Source of the DNA: an uncultured Coriobacteriaceae bacterium | Lineage (GTDB): Bacteria; Actinomycetota; Coriobacteriia; Coriobacteriales; Atopobiaceae | Assembly: GCA_902773995.1 (NCBI GenBank) | Contig: CACYGL010000017.1 | Coordinates: 1 to 64,000 of the forward strand | DNA: 64,000 bases | Direction: 5' to 3' | Part shown: positions 42,737-52,005 of the stretch, piece after piece | Numbering within the stretch: position 1 is the first letter of the stretch | Layout: every line of letters begins with the position of its first letter | Translations under genes and position numbers: made by a program | The notes under the pieces: model-generated | Seen by the model: only the letters and a program-made list of their open reading frames with translations | The model's database searches: none | Told to the model about the DNA's origin: nothing

Positions 42737-42920
42737 GCAGAAGGAAGGGGACGAGAAGCCCCTTCGGGTCAAGCAGCCGCGGCGGCTACGCGCTTCTCGC
42801 ACACCCCGTAAAAAACCGTTCACGTTTGTACAACGTTTATCGCGTATGGTTGAGTGGCTGGCACGGCGCCCCCTGGACGCCGTCCGCTTGGGCGTCCCGC
42901 CCACGACGAGAGGAGCAACG

Positions 42921-44252
42921 ATGAGCTGGTACGAGCCATCCTTTGTCTATCAGGTCTATCCGCTGGGGCTGTGCGGCGCGCCGCACGAGAACGACGGCGC
43001 CGTGGTCCCGCGCCTGCGCAAGCTCGTCGAAGACGGTTGGATCGACCACATGAAGCGCCTTGGGGTCACCTGCCTCATGCTCAACCCCGTCTTCCAGAGC
43101 CTCACGCACGGCTATGACACCACAGACTACACGACCGTCGACTGCCGTCTGGGCACCAATGACGACCTGCGCTTTGTTGTGGATGCGTGCCACAAGGCGG
43201 GCATTCGCGTGCTTCTCGACGGCGTCTTTAACCACGTGGGCCGCGAGTTCTTTGCGTTCCGCGACGTGCGCGAGAAGGGCCAGCAGAGCCGCTACGCCGG
43301 CTGGTTCAACATCGACTGGAACGGCAACAGCGAGTTCAACGACGGCTTTGGCTACGAGACCTGGGCGGGCGTCTCCACGCTCGTGAAGCTCAACCACGGC
43401 AACTTCGAGCTCAACGACTACCTGGCCGACGTCATCCGCGGCTGGGTGCGCGACTTTGACATTGACGGCCTGCGCCTGGACGTGGCCTACTGCCTTGACC
43501 GTGGCTACCTGGGCTACCTGCGCCAGATTGCCGACGGCATCTCGCAGGAGCGTGGCGAGAAGTTCGTGCTGGTTGGCGAAACCATGTTTGGCGACTACAA
43601 CCAGTGGATGGGCGACGGCCTGTGCGATTCGGTGACCAACTACGAGGCGTACAAGGGCCTCTGGTCGAGCTTCAACAGCGCGAATATGCACGAGGTGGCC
43701 TACGCGCTGGAGCGCCAGAGCGGCTCTCAGCCTTGGGACCTCTACACGGGCAAGCACCTGCTCGATTTTGTTGACAACCACGACGTGCCGCGCATTGCGA
43801 CCAAGCTGGATGACAAGCGCCAGCTCAAGCCGCTCTACGGGCTGCTGTTTGCCATGTGCGGGGTGCCCTGCGTCTACTACGGCAGTGAGTGGGGCATCGA
43901 AGGCGAGCAGCACTACGGTGACTACGAGCTGCGCCCCGCGCTCGACGCGCCGGAGTGGAACGACCTCACGGACTGGGTGGCCGCGCTGGCGCACGCGCGC
44001 GAGAAGAGCGACGCCATTGTGTGGGGCGACTACCACGAGCTGCAGTGCCAGCCGCAGCAGCTTGTCTTCCAGCGCTGCCACGGGGACGAGCGGGTCATTG
44101 TGGCGATAAATGCGTCGGCCGAGCCTGCCGTGGCGCATTTCGATGCTGGGTGCGGTCGTGCCGTCGACCTCATCACCGGCGAGCCGCACGACTTTGGAGG
44201 CGGCTCGGAGCTGGCGCCTTTCTCGGCGTACTGGTGGCTCTGCGAACGATAG
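42921..44252 (+). CDS. GH13 alpha-amylase-family glycosidase
   Basis: 443 residues with GAGAGGAG before the ATG and no signal peptide, so it is cytoplasmic. The four GH13 regions are present: DGVFNHVG (100-107), DGLRLDVAY with the nucleophile D187, LVGE with the acid E220, and FVDNHD (283-288). The protein lacks added binding domains and ends in a short beta C-domain. It likely hydrolyses or rearranges small alpha-glucans such as maltodextrin, or glucosyl glycerol-type sugars. No partner genes are near. Confidence 0.92.
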   Translation: MSWYEPSFVYQVYPLGLCGAPHENDGAVVPRLRKLVEDGWIDHMKRLGVTCLMLNPVFQSLTHGYDTTDYTTVDCRLGTNDDLRFVVDACHKAGIRVLLDGVFNHVGREFFAFRDVREKGQQSRYAGWFNIDWNGNSEFNDGFGYETWAGVSTLVKLNHGNFELNDYLADVIRGWVRDFDIDGLRLDVAYCLDRGYLGYLRQIADGISQERGEKFVLVGETMFGDYNQWMGDGLCDSVTNYEAYKGLWSSFNSANMHEVAYALERQSGSQPWDLYTGKHLLDFVDNHDVPRIATKLDDKRQLKPLYGLLFAMCGVPCVYYGSEWGIEGEQHYGDYELRPALDAPEWNDLTDWVAALAHAREKSDAIVWGDYHELQCQPQQLVFQRCHGDERVIVAINASAEPAVAHFDAGCGRAVDLITGEPHDFGGGSELAPFSAYWWLCER

Positions 44253-44285
44253 CGGACTGCCGACGCCCCGTCCCTCTCGCTAAAG

Positions 44286-44318
44286 AAAAAACCGCCCCGG
44301 GCGAGAAGCCCGAGGCGG
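44286..44318 (-). terminator. Terminator of pyruvate kinase gene
   Basis: Stem of 11 bp (44292-44302 with 44308-44318, one G-U) with a 5-base loop, followed on the minus strand by a run of T (plus-strand A run 44286-44290). It may also end the GH13 transcript. Confidence 0.8.
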
Positions 44319-44350
44319 CATGCAGCCTGCGAGAAAACAAAGCCCATACC

Positions 44351-45720
44351 CTACTGGACCTGCGCCACCATAGCCATGTTGGTGCTGGTGGTGTAGTCAC
44401 CCTGGCGCGGGGAGGTCTGCGGGTCGCCGGCGGTGATAACCACGATGTCGCCGGACTTCACGAGCTCGTTCTCCTTGGCAACCGTGAGGGCGTTGTAGAG
44501 CGTGTTGGAAAGCGAGCCCTGCTCGGTCGTCTTGAAGCCATAGACGCCCCAGTAGAAGCAGGTGCGACGGATGGCCTCCTCGCTCGGGCTCATGGCGTAG
44601 AGCGGGATGCGGGGACGGAAGTTGGACACGATGCGTGCGGTGCGGCCGGAGTGCGTGGGGCACAGGATGCACGTAGCGTCAACGCGGTCGGCCATCTCGA
44701 CGGCGGCAAAGCCCGTCGCGCCGTTCACGTTGCGAACGCCGCCGCGGTCGTGGTAGACCTTGCGCTCCTCGAGGTAGCGCTCGGTCTCCTTGGCGACAGC
44801 CGCCATGGTCTTGACGGCCTCCACGGGGTACTTGCCGGCAGCGGTCTCACCGGAGAGCATGACGCAGTCGGTGCCGTCATAGATGGCGTTGGCGACGTCG
44901 GCGACCTCGGCGCGCGTGGGGCGCGGGTTGCGGATCATCGAGTCGAGCATCTGCGTAGCGGTGATGACCGGCTTGTACGCGTTGTTGCACTTGCGGATGA
45001 TGGTCTTCTGGATGTGGGGCACCTCAGCCGCGGGCACCTCGACGCCCAGGTCACCACGGGCGACCATGATGCCGTCGGAGGCCTCGAGAATCTCGTCGAA
45101 GTTCTTGACGCCCAGCGCGCTCTCGATCTTGGGGAAGATCTGGACGTGAGGCGCGCCCATCTCGACGCAGATGTCACGAATCTGCTTGACGGCGGCACCG
45201 TCGCGGATGAAGGACGCAGCGATGGCGTCGATGCCCAGCTCGCAGCCAAACATGATGTCCGCGCGATCCTGGTCGGTGACAGAGGGCAGGCCAATGTTCA
45301 CGTTGGGAACGTTGACGGGCCGTCATCGATGAGGATGATGGAGCCCTTCTCGACCTCGTTGGGGAGGTTGAGGTAGTCGAGCGAGATGTGACCTGCGTTG
45401 CCGTGGAAGTCCTCGGTGGTGGGCTGGGCGGTCACCACGATGGTGTCACCGGTGTTGACGGTGACCTTCTTGCCATCCTCGAGAAGGCCGGTGCGGACCT
45501 CGGGGCCCTTGGTGTCGAGCATGATGGCCACGGGGATGCTCAGCTCTCCGGAGATGCGGCGCACGCGCTCGATCATCTGGCGGTGATAGTCGTGGCTGCC
45601 GTGGGAGAAGTTGAAGCGGGCGACGTTCATGCCGTTCTCGATGAGGGCGCGAAGGACGTCGTCGCTCTCGGTGGCGGGGCCCATGGTGCACACTATCTTG
45701 GTCTTCTTGCTAAATGCCAT
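44351..45720 (-). pseudogene. pyk: Pyruvate kinase, internal deletion and frameshift near 45317
   Basis: The first 134 codons read MAFSKKTKIVCTMGPATES, NGMNVARFNFSHG, MLDTKGPEVRTG and GSIILIDDG. Near 45317 the frame shifts, and translation resumes as VNVPNVNIGLPSVTDQD and continues to 44351 with the catalytic core: FIRDG, KIES (Lys and Glu), GIMVARGDLGVE, TQMLDSM and the CMLSGETAAGKYP stretch. In the family about 29 residues separate IDDG from GVN-P, and these are missing. Pyruvate kinase makes ATP and pyruvate at the end of glycolysis. Its loss in a sugar fermenter would be surprising, so a sequence error is likely. Confidence 0.85.
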
Positions 45721-45765
45721 TTTTCTCCTTTGCCTACTGTCCTCTTTGGTGCGATGTCTCTATGG

Positions 45766-46794
45766 CTAGCAGACGACGCTCCTGGGCACGAAGTCCGTGC
45801 CGTGAGCGAACGCCTGCGCGTTGTCGAGCGTCACGCGAGCGATCTCGCCAAGGGCCTCCTTGGTGAAGAACGCCTGGTGAGAAGTCATGACCACGTTGGG
45901 GAAGGAGCAGAAGCGCGCGGTGATGGAGCTGCCGAGAATCTCGTCCTCGCGGTCCTGGTAGACGTTGGCGTTCTCCTCCTCGTACACGTCGAGGCCCGCA
46001 GCGCCGATCTTGCCGGCGCGGATGCCGCGGATGAGTGCGTTGGAGTCGACCAGCGCGCCGCGTGCGGTGTTCACGAAGATGACGCCATCCTTCATCTTGG
46101 AGATGGAGTCGTCGTTGATCATGTGGTAGCTCTCCTCGTTGAGGAAGGCGTGCAGAGAGATGAAGTCCGCACGGTTGTAGAGCGAGTCGTAGTCGACCTT
46201 GCCATCCTTGACCTCGACGTACTCGTCGACCACGTGCTCCTCGTCGATGAGCTTCTGGTTGGGGTAGAGGTCGGCGCCGATGACGTACATGCCGAAGCCC
46301 TTGCAGATGCGGCAGAGGGCGGCGCCAATGCGGCCGGTGCCGATGATGCCAGCGGTCTTGCCGTGCAGGGTAACGCCGACAAGGCCGGTGAGGTCGAAGT
46401 TGTTCTCGCGGACGCGGATGTAGCCCTTGTGGATGCGACGGTTTGCGCAGAGGGCAAGGCCCATGGCGTGCTCGGCGATGGCCTCGGGCGAATAGGCGGG
46501 GACGCGGGTGACCTTCATGCCGAGGTCCTTGGCGACCTCGACGTTCACGGCGTCGAAGCCGGCGCAGCGCATGAGGACGAGCTTCACGCCAAAGCCAGAG
46601 AGGATCTCGAGGGTCATGGCGCCGCAGTCGGCGTTCACGAAGGCGCAGACCGCGTCATACCCACGGGCGAGGGGCGCGGTCATGGGGGTGAGGTTGGTCT
46701 CGGTGAAGTCGATCGTGACGTCCGGGTAGTCCTTGAGCTCCTTGGTGAAAGAATCCCTGTCATAGCTGGCGGTTCCATAGAACAGAATCTTCAT
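45766..46794 (-). CDS. D-isomer-specific 2-hydroxyacid dehydrogenase (D-lactate dehydrogenase-like)
   Basis: 342 residues from the ATG with GAGGAAAGGG upstream. The NAD-binding domain has IGTGRIGAALCRI (about 146-158); catalytic Arg in NTARGALVD, the Glu in GLDVYEEE and the His in TSHQAF are in place. The N-terminal MKILFYGTASYDR and the length match fermentative D-lactate dehydrogenases. It would recycle NADH by reducing pyruvate, fitting its place beside pyruvate kinase. Other 2-ketoacids are possible substrates. Confidence 0.9.
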   Translation of the reverse strand: MKILFYGTASYDRDSFTKELKDYPDVTIDFTETNLTPMTAPLARGYDAVCAFVNADCGAMTLEILSGFGVKLVLMRCAGFDAVNVEVAKDLGMKVTRVPAYSPEAIAEHAMGLALCANRRIHKGYIRVRENNFDLTGLVGVTLHGKTAGIIGTGRIGAALCRICKGFGMYVIGADLYPNQKLIDEEHVVDEYVEVKDGKVDYDSLYNRADFISLHAFLNEESYHMINDDSISKMKDGVIFVNTARGALVDSNALIRGIRAGKIGAAGLDVYEEENANVYQDREDEILGSSITARFCSFPNVVMTSHQAFFTKEALGEIARVTLDNAQAFAHGTDFVPRSVVC

Positions 46795-47102
46795 CGTTGC
46801 CCTTTCCTCGAGACCCTGTGGAATCAATCTCGCACGCTCTCACGTGCGGTCTTAGCGAAAGTTTACCGCATGGGACAGATGCCGTGGGGCATGCGGGGAC
46901 AAGTCCTTACGAATGAGATACGAGGGGGCTGCCTTACTAAAATCGTCAACGCGTCTGCTGGGGTTTGTCGCGCGCCTTCTCGGGTAAAATGGGTCGGTAC
47001 TAACCATGCGTCCGGCATGGCAGCCTTGGTGAGCCCTTGCCCTTCTGGGGAATTATGATCGGGCATCAATCTGCTGGGCGCCCATGACCCCAGGAGGAAG
47101 AA
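46795..47102. promoter_or_regulatory. Divergent intergenic region before P-type ATPase
   Basis: About 308 bases holding promoters for the dehydrogenase (minus) and the ATPase (plus). TTGTCG (46965) and TAAAAT (46985) resemble promoter boxes but are only 14 bases apart, so the match is weak. No gene seen. Confidence 0.35.
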
Positions 47103-49745
47103 TTGAAGGAGTACCTGCAGGAGTCTGCGCAAGTCGTCAAGGACGTTGCGTCTGACGACACCTATGGCCTTGCCCCAGAGGAGGCGGCTGCACGTCTCGA
47201 GAAAAACGGTCTCAACAAGCTCAAGGAGGCCGAGAAGGACCCGCTCTGGAAGCGCTTCTTCGCACAGATGGCAGACCCGATGATCATCATGCTCATCGTT
47301 GCCGCGGTCATCTCGGCCCTCACGGGGCTGGCGCAGGGCGAGGCGGACTTCGCGGACGTGATCATCATCAGCTTCGTCGTCGTGGTGAACGCGGTTCTCG
47401 GCGTGGTCCAGGAGTCCAAGGCCGAGGAGGCGCTGGCGGCGCTCCAGGAGATGTCTGCCGCCCAGAGCAAGGTCGTGCGCGGCGGCAACGTTGTGAGCGT
47501 CCCGTCCTCCGAGCTTGTTGTTGGCGACCTCGTGATCCTCGAGGCCGGCGACTCTGTGCCGGCGGACTGCCGCATCATCGAGAGCGCCTCCATGAAGATC
47601 GAGGAGGCCGCCCTCACCGGCGAGTCCGTGCCGGTCAACAAGATCGCCACGGTCCTCGACGTGCTCGAAGAGGGCAAGGACGTCCCTCTCGGCGACCGCA
47701 AGAACATGTGCTACATGGGCTCCACCGTGGTCTATGGTCGTGGCCGCGCCGTCGTGGTTGCCACGGGCATGGACACCGAGATGGGCAAGATCGCCGACGC
47801 CCTCACGCGTGCCGAGGACGAGGAGACCCCGCTCCAGAAGAAGCTCGACGAGCTCTCCAAGATCCTCTCCATCATATGCATCGTGATCTGCGCGCTGGTC
47901 TTCGCGGTCACCTGGCTCAAGCACGGCATGGGCTTCTTCGAGAACATGTCGCTCGTGCTCAACACGTTCATGGTCGCCGTGTCGCTTGCCGTCGCGGCCA
48001 TCCCCGAGGGCCTGGCGGCCGTGGTGACCATCGTGCTCTCCATCGGCGTCACCAAGATGAGCCAGCACAACGCCATTATCCGCAAGCTCTCCGCCGTGGA
48101 GACCCTTGGCTGCACGCAGGTCATCTGCTCGGACAAGACGGGCACCCTCACGCAGAACAAGATGACGGTCGTGCGCCACTTCACCGAGGACCAGGGCCGT
48201 CTCGTTCGCTGCATGGCACTCTGCTCCGACGCCAAGTGGGACCCCGCCCGCAACGACGCCGTGGGCGAGCCCACGGAGGCCGCGCTCGTGGCAGACGCAG
48301 CCAAGCTCGGCTTCACCTCCGGCGACCTCGACGCCGCCAACCCCCGCGTGGGCGAGGCGCCCTTCGACTCCGGCCGCAAGATGATGTCCGTCGTCAACAA
48401 GGCGCCCGACGGCAACTACATCCAGCACACCAAGGGCGGCCCCGACGTCATTCTCGCCCGCTGCACCAAGGTGCACACCGCCGAGGGCGACGTGCCCCTC
48501 ACGGACGAGTGGCGCCAGCGCATCATGGAGGCCAACAAGGCCATGGCCGACGACGCGCTTCGCGTGATGGCTGCCGCCCGCGTGAACTACGGCAAGACCG
48601 CGCCCACGGACTTCTCGCCCGAGGCGCTCGAGCACGACATGACCTTCCTCGGCCTCTGCGGCATGATCGACCCGGTTCGTCCCGAGGTCAAGCAGGCCGT
48701 GGCCGAGGCGCACTCCGCCGGCATGCGCGTGGTCATGATCACCGGCGACCACATCGACACCGCCGTTGCCATCGCCAAGGAGCTTGGCATCATCGTCGAC
48801 CGCTCACAGGCCATCACCGGCGCCGAGCTTGACCGCATGTCCGACGAGGAGTTCGCCAAGAACATCTCCAAGTACGGCGTGTACGCCCGCGTCCAGCCCG
48901 AGCACAAGACCCGCATCGTCGACACCTGGAAGAAGCTCGGCAAGGTCGTTGCCATGACCGGCGACGGCGTGAACGACGCGCCGTCCATCAAGCGCGCTGA
49001 CATCGGCGTTGGCATGGGCATCACGGGCACTGACGTCACCAAGAACGTGGCCGACATGGTTCTTGCCGACGACAACTTCGCGACCATCATCAACGCCTGC
49101 GAAGAGGGCCGCCGCATCTACGACAACATCAGGAAGTCGATTGCCTTCCTGCTCTCCTCCAACCTCGCTGAGGTCATCTCGGTCTTCGTGGCGTCTCTAA
49201 TCGGCTTCACGATCCTCGAGCCCACGCACCTCCTGTGGCTCAACCTCATCACGGACTGCTTCCCCGCCCTTGCCATGGCCATGGAGGAGGCCGAGCCCGA
49301 CATCATGGAGCGCGAGCCGCGCAACGCCGACGACGGCATCTTCGCCAACGGCATGGGCCTCGACTGCCTCATCCAGGGCGTCTTCATTGGTGCCCTCACG
49401 CTCATCTCGTACTTCATCGGCCTGAACATCGAGGGTGTGCCGCTGTCTGCCGTGCTGTCTGGTGCCGACAAGGGCCTCGACGGCATGACCATGGCGTTCC
49501 TCACGCTCTCAATGGTCGAGATGTTCCACTCGTTCAACATGCGCAGCCGTCGCCAGTCCATCTTCAAGCTGCCCACCCAGAACAAGTGGTTTGTGGTCAT
49601 CGAGACCCCGCTCGCCCAGGCCTTCGATTTCGCCGAGATCAACGCGTTCGAGTACGGCATTGCCATGCTGCTCGCCGCGGCTATCATCCCGCTGGTGGAG
49701 ATCTACAAGGCCATCATGCGTGCGGTCGAGAAGGGCAGGAACTAG
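47103..49745 (+). CDS. Calcium-transporting P2-type ATPase
   Basis: 880 residues from a TTG start with CCAGGAGGA upstream. It has the P-type ATPase plan: an N-terminal cation-ATPase domain, TGES (172-175) in the actuator domain, PEGL at 301-304 in a transmembrane ion site, the phosphorylated D344 in CSDKTGTLTQ, KGGPD and MTGDGVNDAPSIKRADIGVGMG in the P domain, and six C-terminal helices. The combination fits SERCA/PMCA-like calcium export across the cell membrane. RsgA follows after 6 bases. Confidence 0.95.
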   Translation: MKEYLQESAQVVKDVASDDTYGLAPEEAAARLEKNGLNKLKEAEKDPLWKRFFAQMADPMIIMLIVAAVISALTGLAQGEADFADVIIISFVVVVNAVLGVVQESKAEEALAALQEMSAAQSKVVRGGNVVSVPSSELVVGDLVILEAGDSVPADCRIIESASMKIEEAALTGESVPVNKIATVLDVLEEGKDVPLGDRKNMCYMGSTVVYGRGRAVVVATGMDTEMGKIADALTRAEDEETPLQKKLDELSKILSIICIVICALVFAVTWLKHGMGFFENMSLVLNTFMVAVSLAVAAIPEGLAAVVTIVLSIGVTKMSQHNAIIRKLSAVETLGCTQVICSDKTGTLTQNKMTVVRHFTEDQGRLVRCMALCSDAKWDPARNDAVGEPTEAALVADAAKLGFTSGDLDAANPRVGEAPFDSGRKMMSVVNKAPDGNYIQHTKGGPDVILARCTKVHTAEGDVPLTDEWRQRIMEANKAMADDALRVMAAARVNYGKTAPTDFSPEALEHDMTFLGLCGMIDPVRPEVKQAVAEAHSAGMRVVMITGDHIDTAVAIAKELGIIVDRSQAITGAELDRMSDEEFAKNISKYGVYARVQPEHKTRIVDTWKKLGKVVAMTGDGVNDAPSIKRADIGVGMGITGTDVTKNVADMVLADDNFATIINACEEGRRIYDNIRKSIAFLLSSNLAEVISVFVASLIGFTILEPTHLLWLNLITDCFPALAMAMEEAEPDIMEREPRNADDGIFANGMGLDCLIQGVFIGALTLISYFIGLNIEGVPLSAVLSGADKGLDGMTMAFLTLSMVEMFHSFNMRSRRQSIFKLPTQNKWFVVIETPLAQAFDFAEINAFEYGIAMLLAAAIIPLVEIYKAIMRAVEKGRN

Positions 49746-49751
49746 TCGTTC

Positions 49752-50951
49752 ATGGGCAAGCGCGCACTAAAGAAGGGTTCCCAGAAAAGTTCGCGCAAGC
49801 GTAGAGTCTCGAGTGCCGGCGGGTCCCAGCAGGGCCTGCCGGCCCTTTCTTCTCTCGCGGACCTGCCTGCCTTTGCCGAGCTCGCCCCGTCTGAGCGCCA
49901 AAGGAGCGCCTTTGGCGAGGCTGCGGCGCAGGCCGCGCGGGCTCTGGGCTGCAGCGTGGACGAGATGGCGCTTGGCTGCGTGGTGCGGCTAGACCGCGGA
50001 TTTCCTGCCGTGGTGACGGCAGACGCACTCTTCCGCGCGGAGTTCTCGGCGCACCTCACCAAGGGCGGCGACTCGCGCGTGGCCGTGGGCGACTGGGTCC
50101 TGGCGCGCGTGCCCGCAGGCCACGACATGGGCCTTATCCTTCAGATTCTTCCGCGTGAGAGCGACATTGCCCGTTGGCGAGGAGGCTCGCGCGGCGAGCG
50201 GCAGACGCTTGCTGCAAACGTGGGCGTGGTGCTTGTCGTCCAGCAGCTGGGTGCGGCGCCCATCTCGTGCGAGAGGATCGCGCGGTCCGCAGTGATTGCG
50301 CGCGACTGCGGCGCGGGGGTTGCCGTGGTCCTCACCAAGGCGGACCGCGCCCCCAGCGCTGTGCTGGCAGAGGACGTTGCTGCCGTGCGCGACGTGCTGG
50401 GCGAGGACTGTCGGCTTGTGATGACCTCCTCTGCCGGGAACGCAGAGTCAGAGCGTGCCGAGAAGGACGCCGAGGCCATGGGTGTTGCCTGGGGACCGGC
50501 TGCCGTGCGCTCGCTTGTGCCTGCGGGCACCGTTGCCATTGTGCTGGGGGAGTCTGGCGCGGGAAAGTCCACGCTGCTCAACGCCCTGTTGGGCCACGAC
50601 GTGCTCAAGACCGGCGCCGTACGCGGGTCAGATGACGCTGGCCGGCACACGACGGTCGCACGCCGCATGGTCTCGGTGCCAGGTGGCGGCGTGATTGTGG
50701 ACGAGCCTGGCTTGAGGAGCCTTCCCATCGTGGGTCACGAGCGCGGCCTTGCGGCGGTGTTCCCCGAGGTGGCGGATGCCGCGCGCGGCTGCCGCTTCTG
50801 CGACTGCACGCACACGCACGAGCCGGGATGCCGGGTGCGCGAACTTCTCTGCGAGGGACTCATCTCCCAGCGTCGCTACGACGCATATGTGGCACTGGCA
50901 GCCGAGATGCGCGAGAGCGCGCGGACGCTTGACCCGGATATCGTTCTGTAG
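49752..50951 (+). CDS. rsgA: Ribosome small-subunit assembly GTPase RsgA
   Basis: A 399-residue, circularly permuted GTPase. An N-terminal basic tail and OB domain (about 70-140) precede TKAD (G4, 195-198), then GESGAGKST (G1, 266-274), and VDEPGLR for G3. The C-terminal zinc site has CRFCDCTHTHEPGC. It helps late 30S subunit maturation. The basic N-terminal extension of about 50 residues is longer than in most homologues. Confidence 0.95.
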   Translation: MGKRALKKGSQKSSRKRRVSSAGGSQQGLPALSSLADLPAFAELAPSERQRSAFGEAAAQAARALGCSVDEMALGCVVRLDRGFPAVVTADALFRAEFSAHLTKGGDSRVAVGDWVLARVPAGHDMGLILQILPRESDIARWRGGSRGERQTLAANVGVVLVVQQLGAAPISCERIARSAVIARDCGAGVAVVLTKADRAPSAVLAEDVAAVRDVLGEDCRLVMTSSAGNAESERAEKDAEAMGVAWGPAAVRSLVPAGTVAIVLGESGAGKSTLLNALLGHDVLKTGAVRGSDDAGRHTTVARRMVSVPGGGVIVDEPGLRSLPIVGHERGLAAVFPEVADAARGCRFCDCTHTHEPGCRVRELLCEGLISQRRYDAYVALAAEMRESARTLDPDIVL

Positions 50952-50970
50952 CTGGGCTGCTGCGCTTGGC

Positions 50971-50993
50971 GCACGCCGCGTGACGCGGCGTGT
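50971..50993 (+). terminator. Hairpin after rsgA
   Basis: A 9-bp perfect stem (CACGCCGCG / CGCGGCGTG) with a 3-base loop about 20 bases after the stop. No T-run. Confidence 0.4.
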
Positions 50994-51309
50994 ACGCGCA
51001 GAACAGCGCATTTTTGATATGGGCTCTGTCGCGGAGCGCACACAATTCCTACACATTTAATTATAGGCTACCTGAGCTGCTCTAATGCGGCCGTCGGGCA
51101 GTGGTGGGCGTGCTTGTGGCATGCCTAGGCAATAACAGCAAATTGCAATTTTTCATAGCAAAATTCCCGCGATAACAACAAGATGTGACAGCTTCCTGCA
51201 AGAGAGGTGCCCGTACCTGGTAGCTCTTTCTTGGAAGGATGGCGGCGCGGGGCTTCTCCCACCGGACAATTTTCTCAGCCAGGACCGAAGGTTGGGAAAG
51301 GGGGAGCCC
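50994..51309. promoter_or_regulatory. Leader region of Tad pilus operon
   Basis: About 315 bases with an AT-rich patch at about 51130-51180, likely to hold the operon promoter. No gene or clear hairpin recognised. Confidence 0.35.
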
Positions 51310-52005
51310 ATGTCACGCCGCTTCAAGATCGTTCTCTCTGGGGCGTTTGCACTGCTCGCCGTTGTGCTGTGCCTGGCATACGGCGAGAGCGTGCGTGCGG
51401 AGGAGGAGTCGCGCCGCCAGGAGACGCTCACGCGCTATGGCGGCGAGGTGGTGAGCCTGGTGGTTGCCACGTCCCAGCTGGAGGAGGGCCAGGTCGTCTC
51501 GGCGGGCGATGTTGCCAAGCGCGACTGGGTCTCTGACCTGGTACCAGAGGGTGCCATCACGAACCTGGATGATGCCGTTGGCAAGAAGGTCACGGTTGCA
51601 GCTGCCTCCGGAGCGCCCCTCACCCAGCTCAACTTTAGGGAAACGGGTGCCGCTTTCGAGGTGCCACCGGGAAAGATTGCCGTCTCCGTTCCCATGGCAG
51701 ACAAGCTTGGCGTGGGCGAGGGTGTGGCTGCGGGCGACAGGCTTGTTGCCTACCGCGTGGCAGACGGCGCGGCGACGGTGCTTGCCAAGGAGGCAACGGT
51801 GCTCTCGGTGCCTGAGGGGTCGCGCTCGCTTGCATCGGGATCGCAGGCCATGACCGTTGCGCTTGCCCCGGCAGACGTGTCGAGCGTCCTGGCCGCGTCG
51901 GCTGAGGGCAGCCTTCGGTTTGGCCTTCCCGCAAGCGATGTCGATGGCGTTGAGGCGGGCGTGCCCGCAGCGCCAACAAAGGTTGACCAGGAGGTGGGCG
52001 AGTGA
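51310..52005 (+). CDS. cpaB: Flp pilus assembly protein CpaB/RcpC (SAF domain)
   Basis: About 231 residues from the ATG with AGGGGGAG upstream. A single membrane helix near the N-terminus (about 9-25) is followed by a SAF/CpaB domain with VVATSQLEEGQVVSAGDV and VPPGKIAVSVPMA. CpaB/RcpC proteins associate with the secretin or wall channel of Tad pili; in this Gram-positive-type setting it probably helps guide the pilus through the envelope. It overlaps the next gene at TGATG. Confidence 0.85.
   Translation: MSRRFKIVLSGAFALLAVVLCLAYGESVRAEEESRRQETLTRYGGEVVSLVVATSQLEEGQVVSAGDVAKRDWVSDLVPEGAITNLDDAVGKKVTVAAASGAPLTQLNFRETGAAFEVPPGKIAVSVPMADKLGVGEGVAAGDRLVAYRVADGAATVLAKEATVLSVPEGSRSLASGSQAMTVALAPADVSSVLAASAEGSLRFGLPASDVDGVEAGVPAAPTKVDQEVGE

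Larger units (their letters stand above)
42096..42920. other. 825-base intergenic region with repeats
   Basis: No convincing gene. It contains the perfect palindrome ATGAGACAAAGGG / CCCTTTGTCTCAT (42299-42311 and 42318-42330), a CCGCGG-rich hairpin near 42271-42292, three TCTCCGAGG copies between about 42375 and 42440, a 17-base direct tandem duplication (GGCTGGATGCCGACGTT, 42542-42558 and 42559-42575), and repeat family 1 copy C. The GH13 promoter should lie in the last 150 bases. Confidence 0.6.

Noticed and set aside
46863-48752. 629-residue minus-strand frame opposite the P-type ATPase
   Set aside because: Shadow of the ATPase gene; His/Gly-rich sequence with no family likeness.
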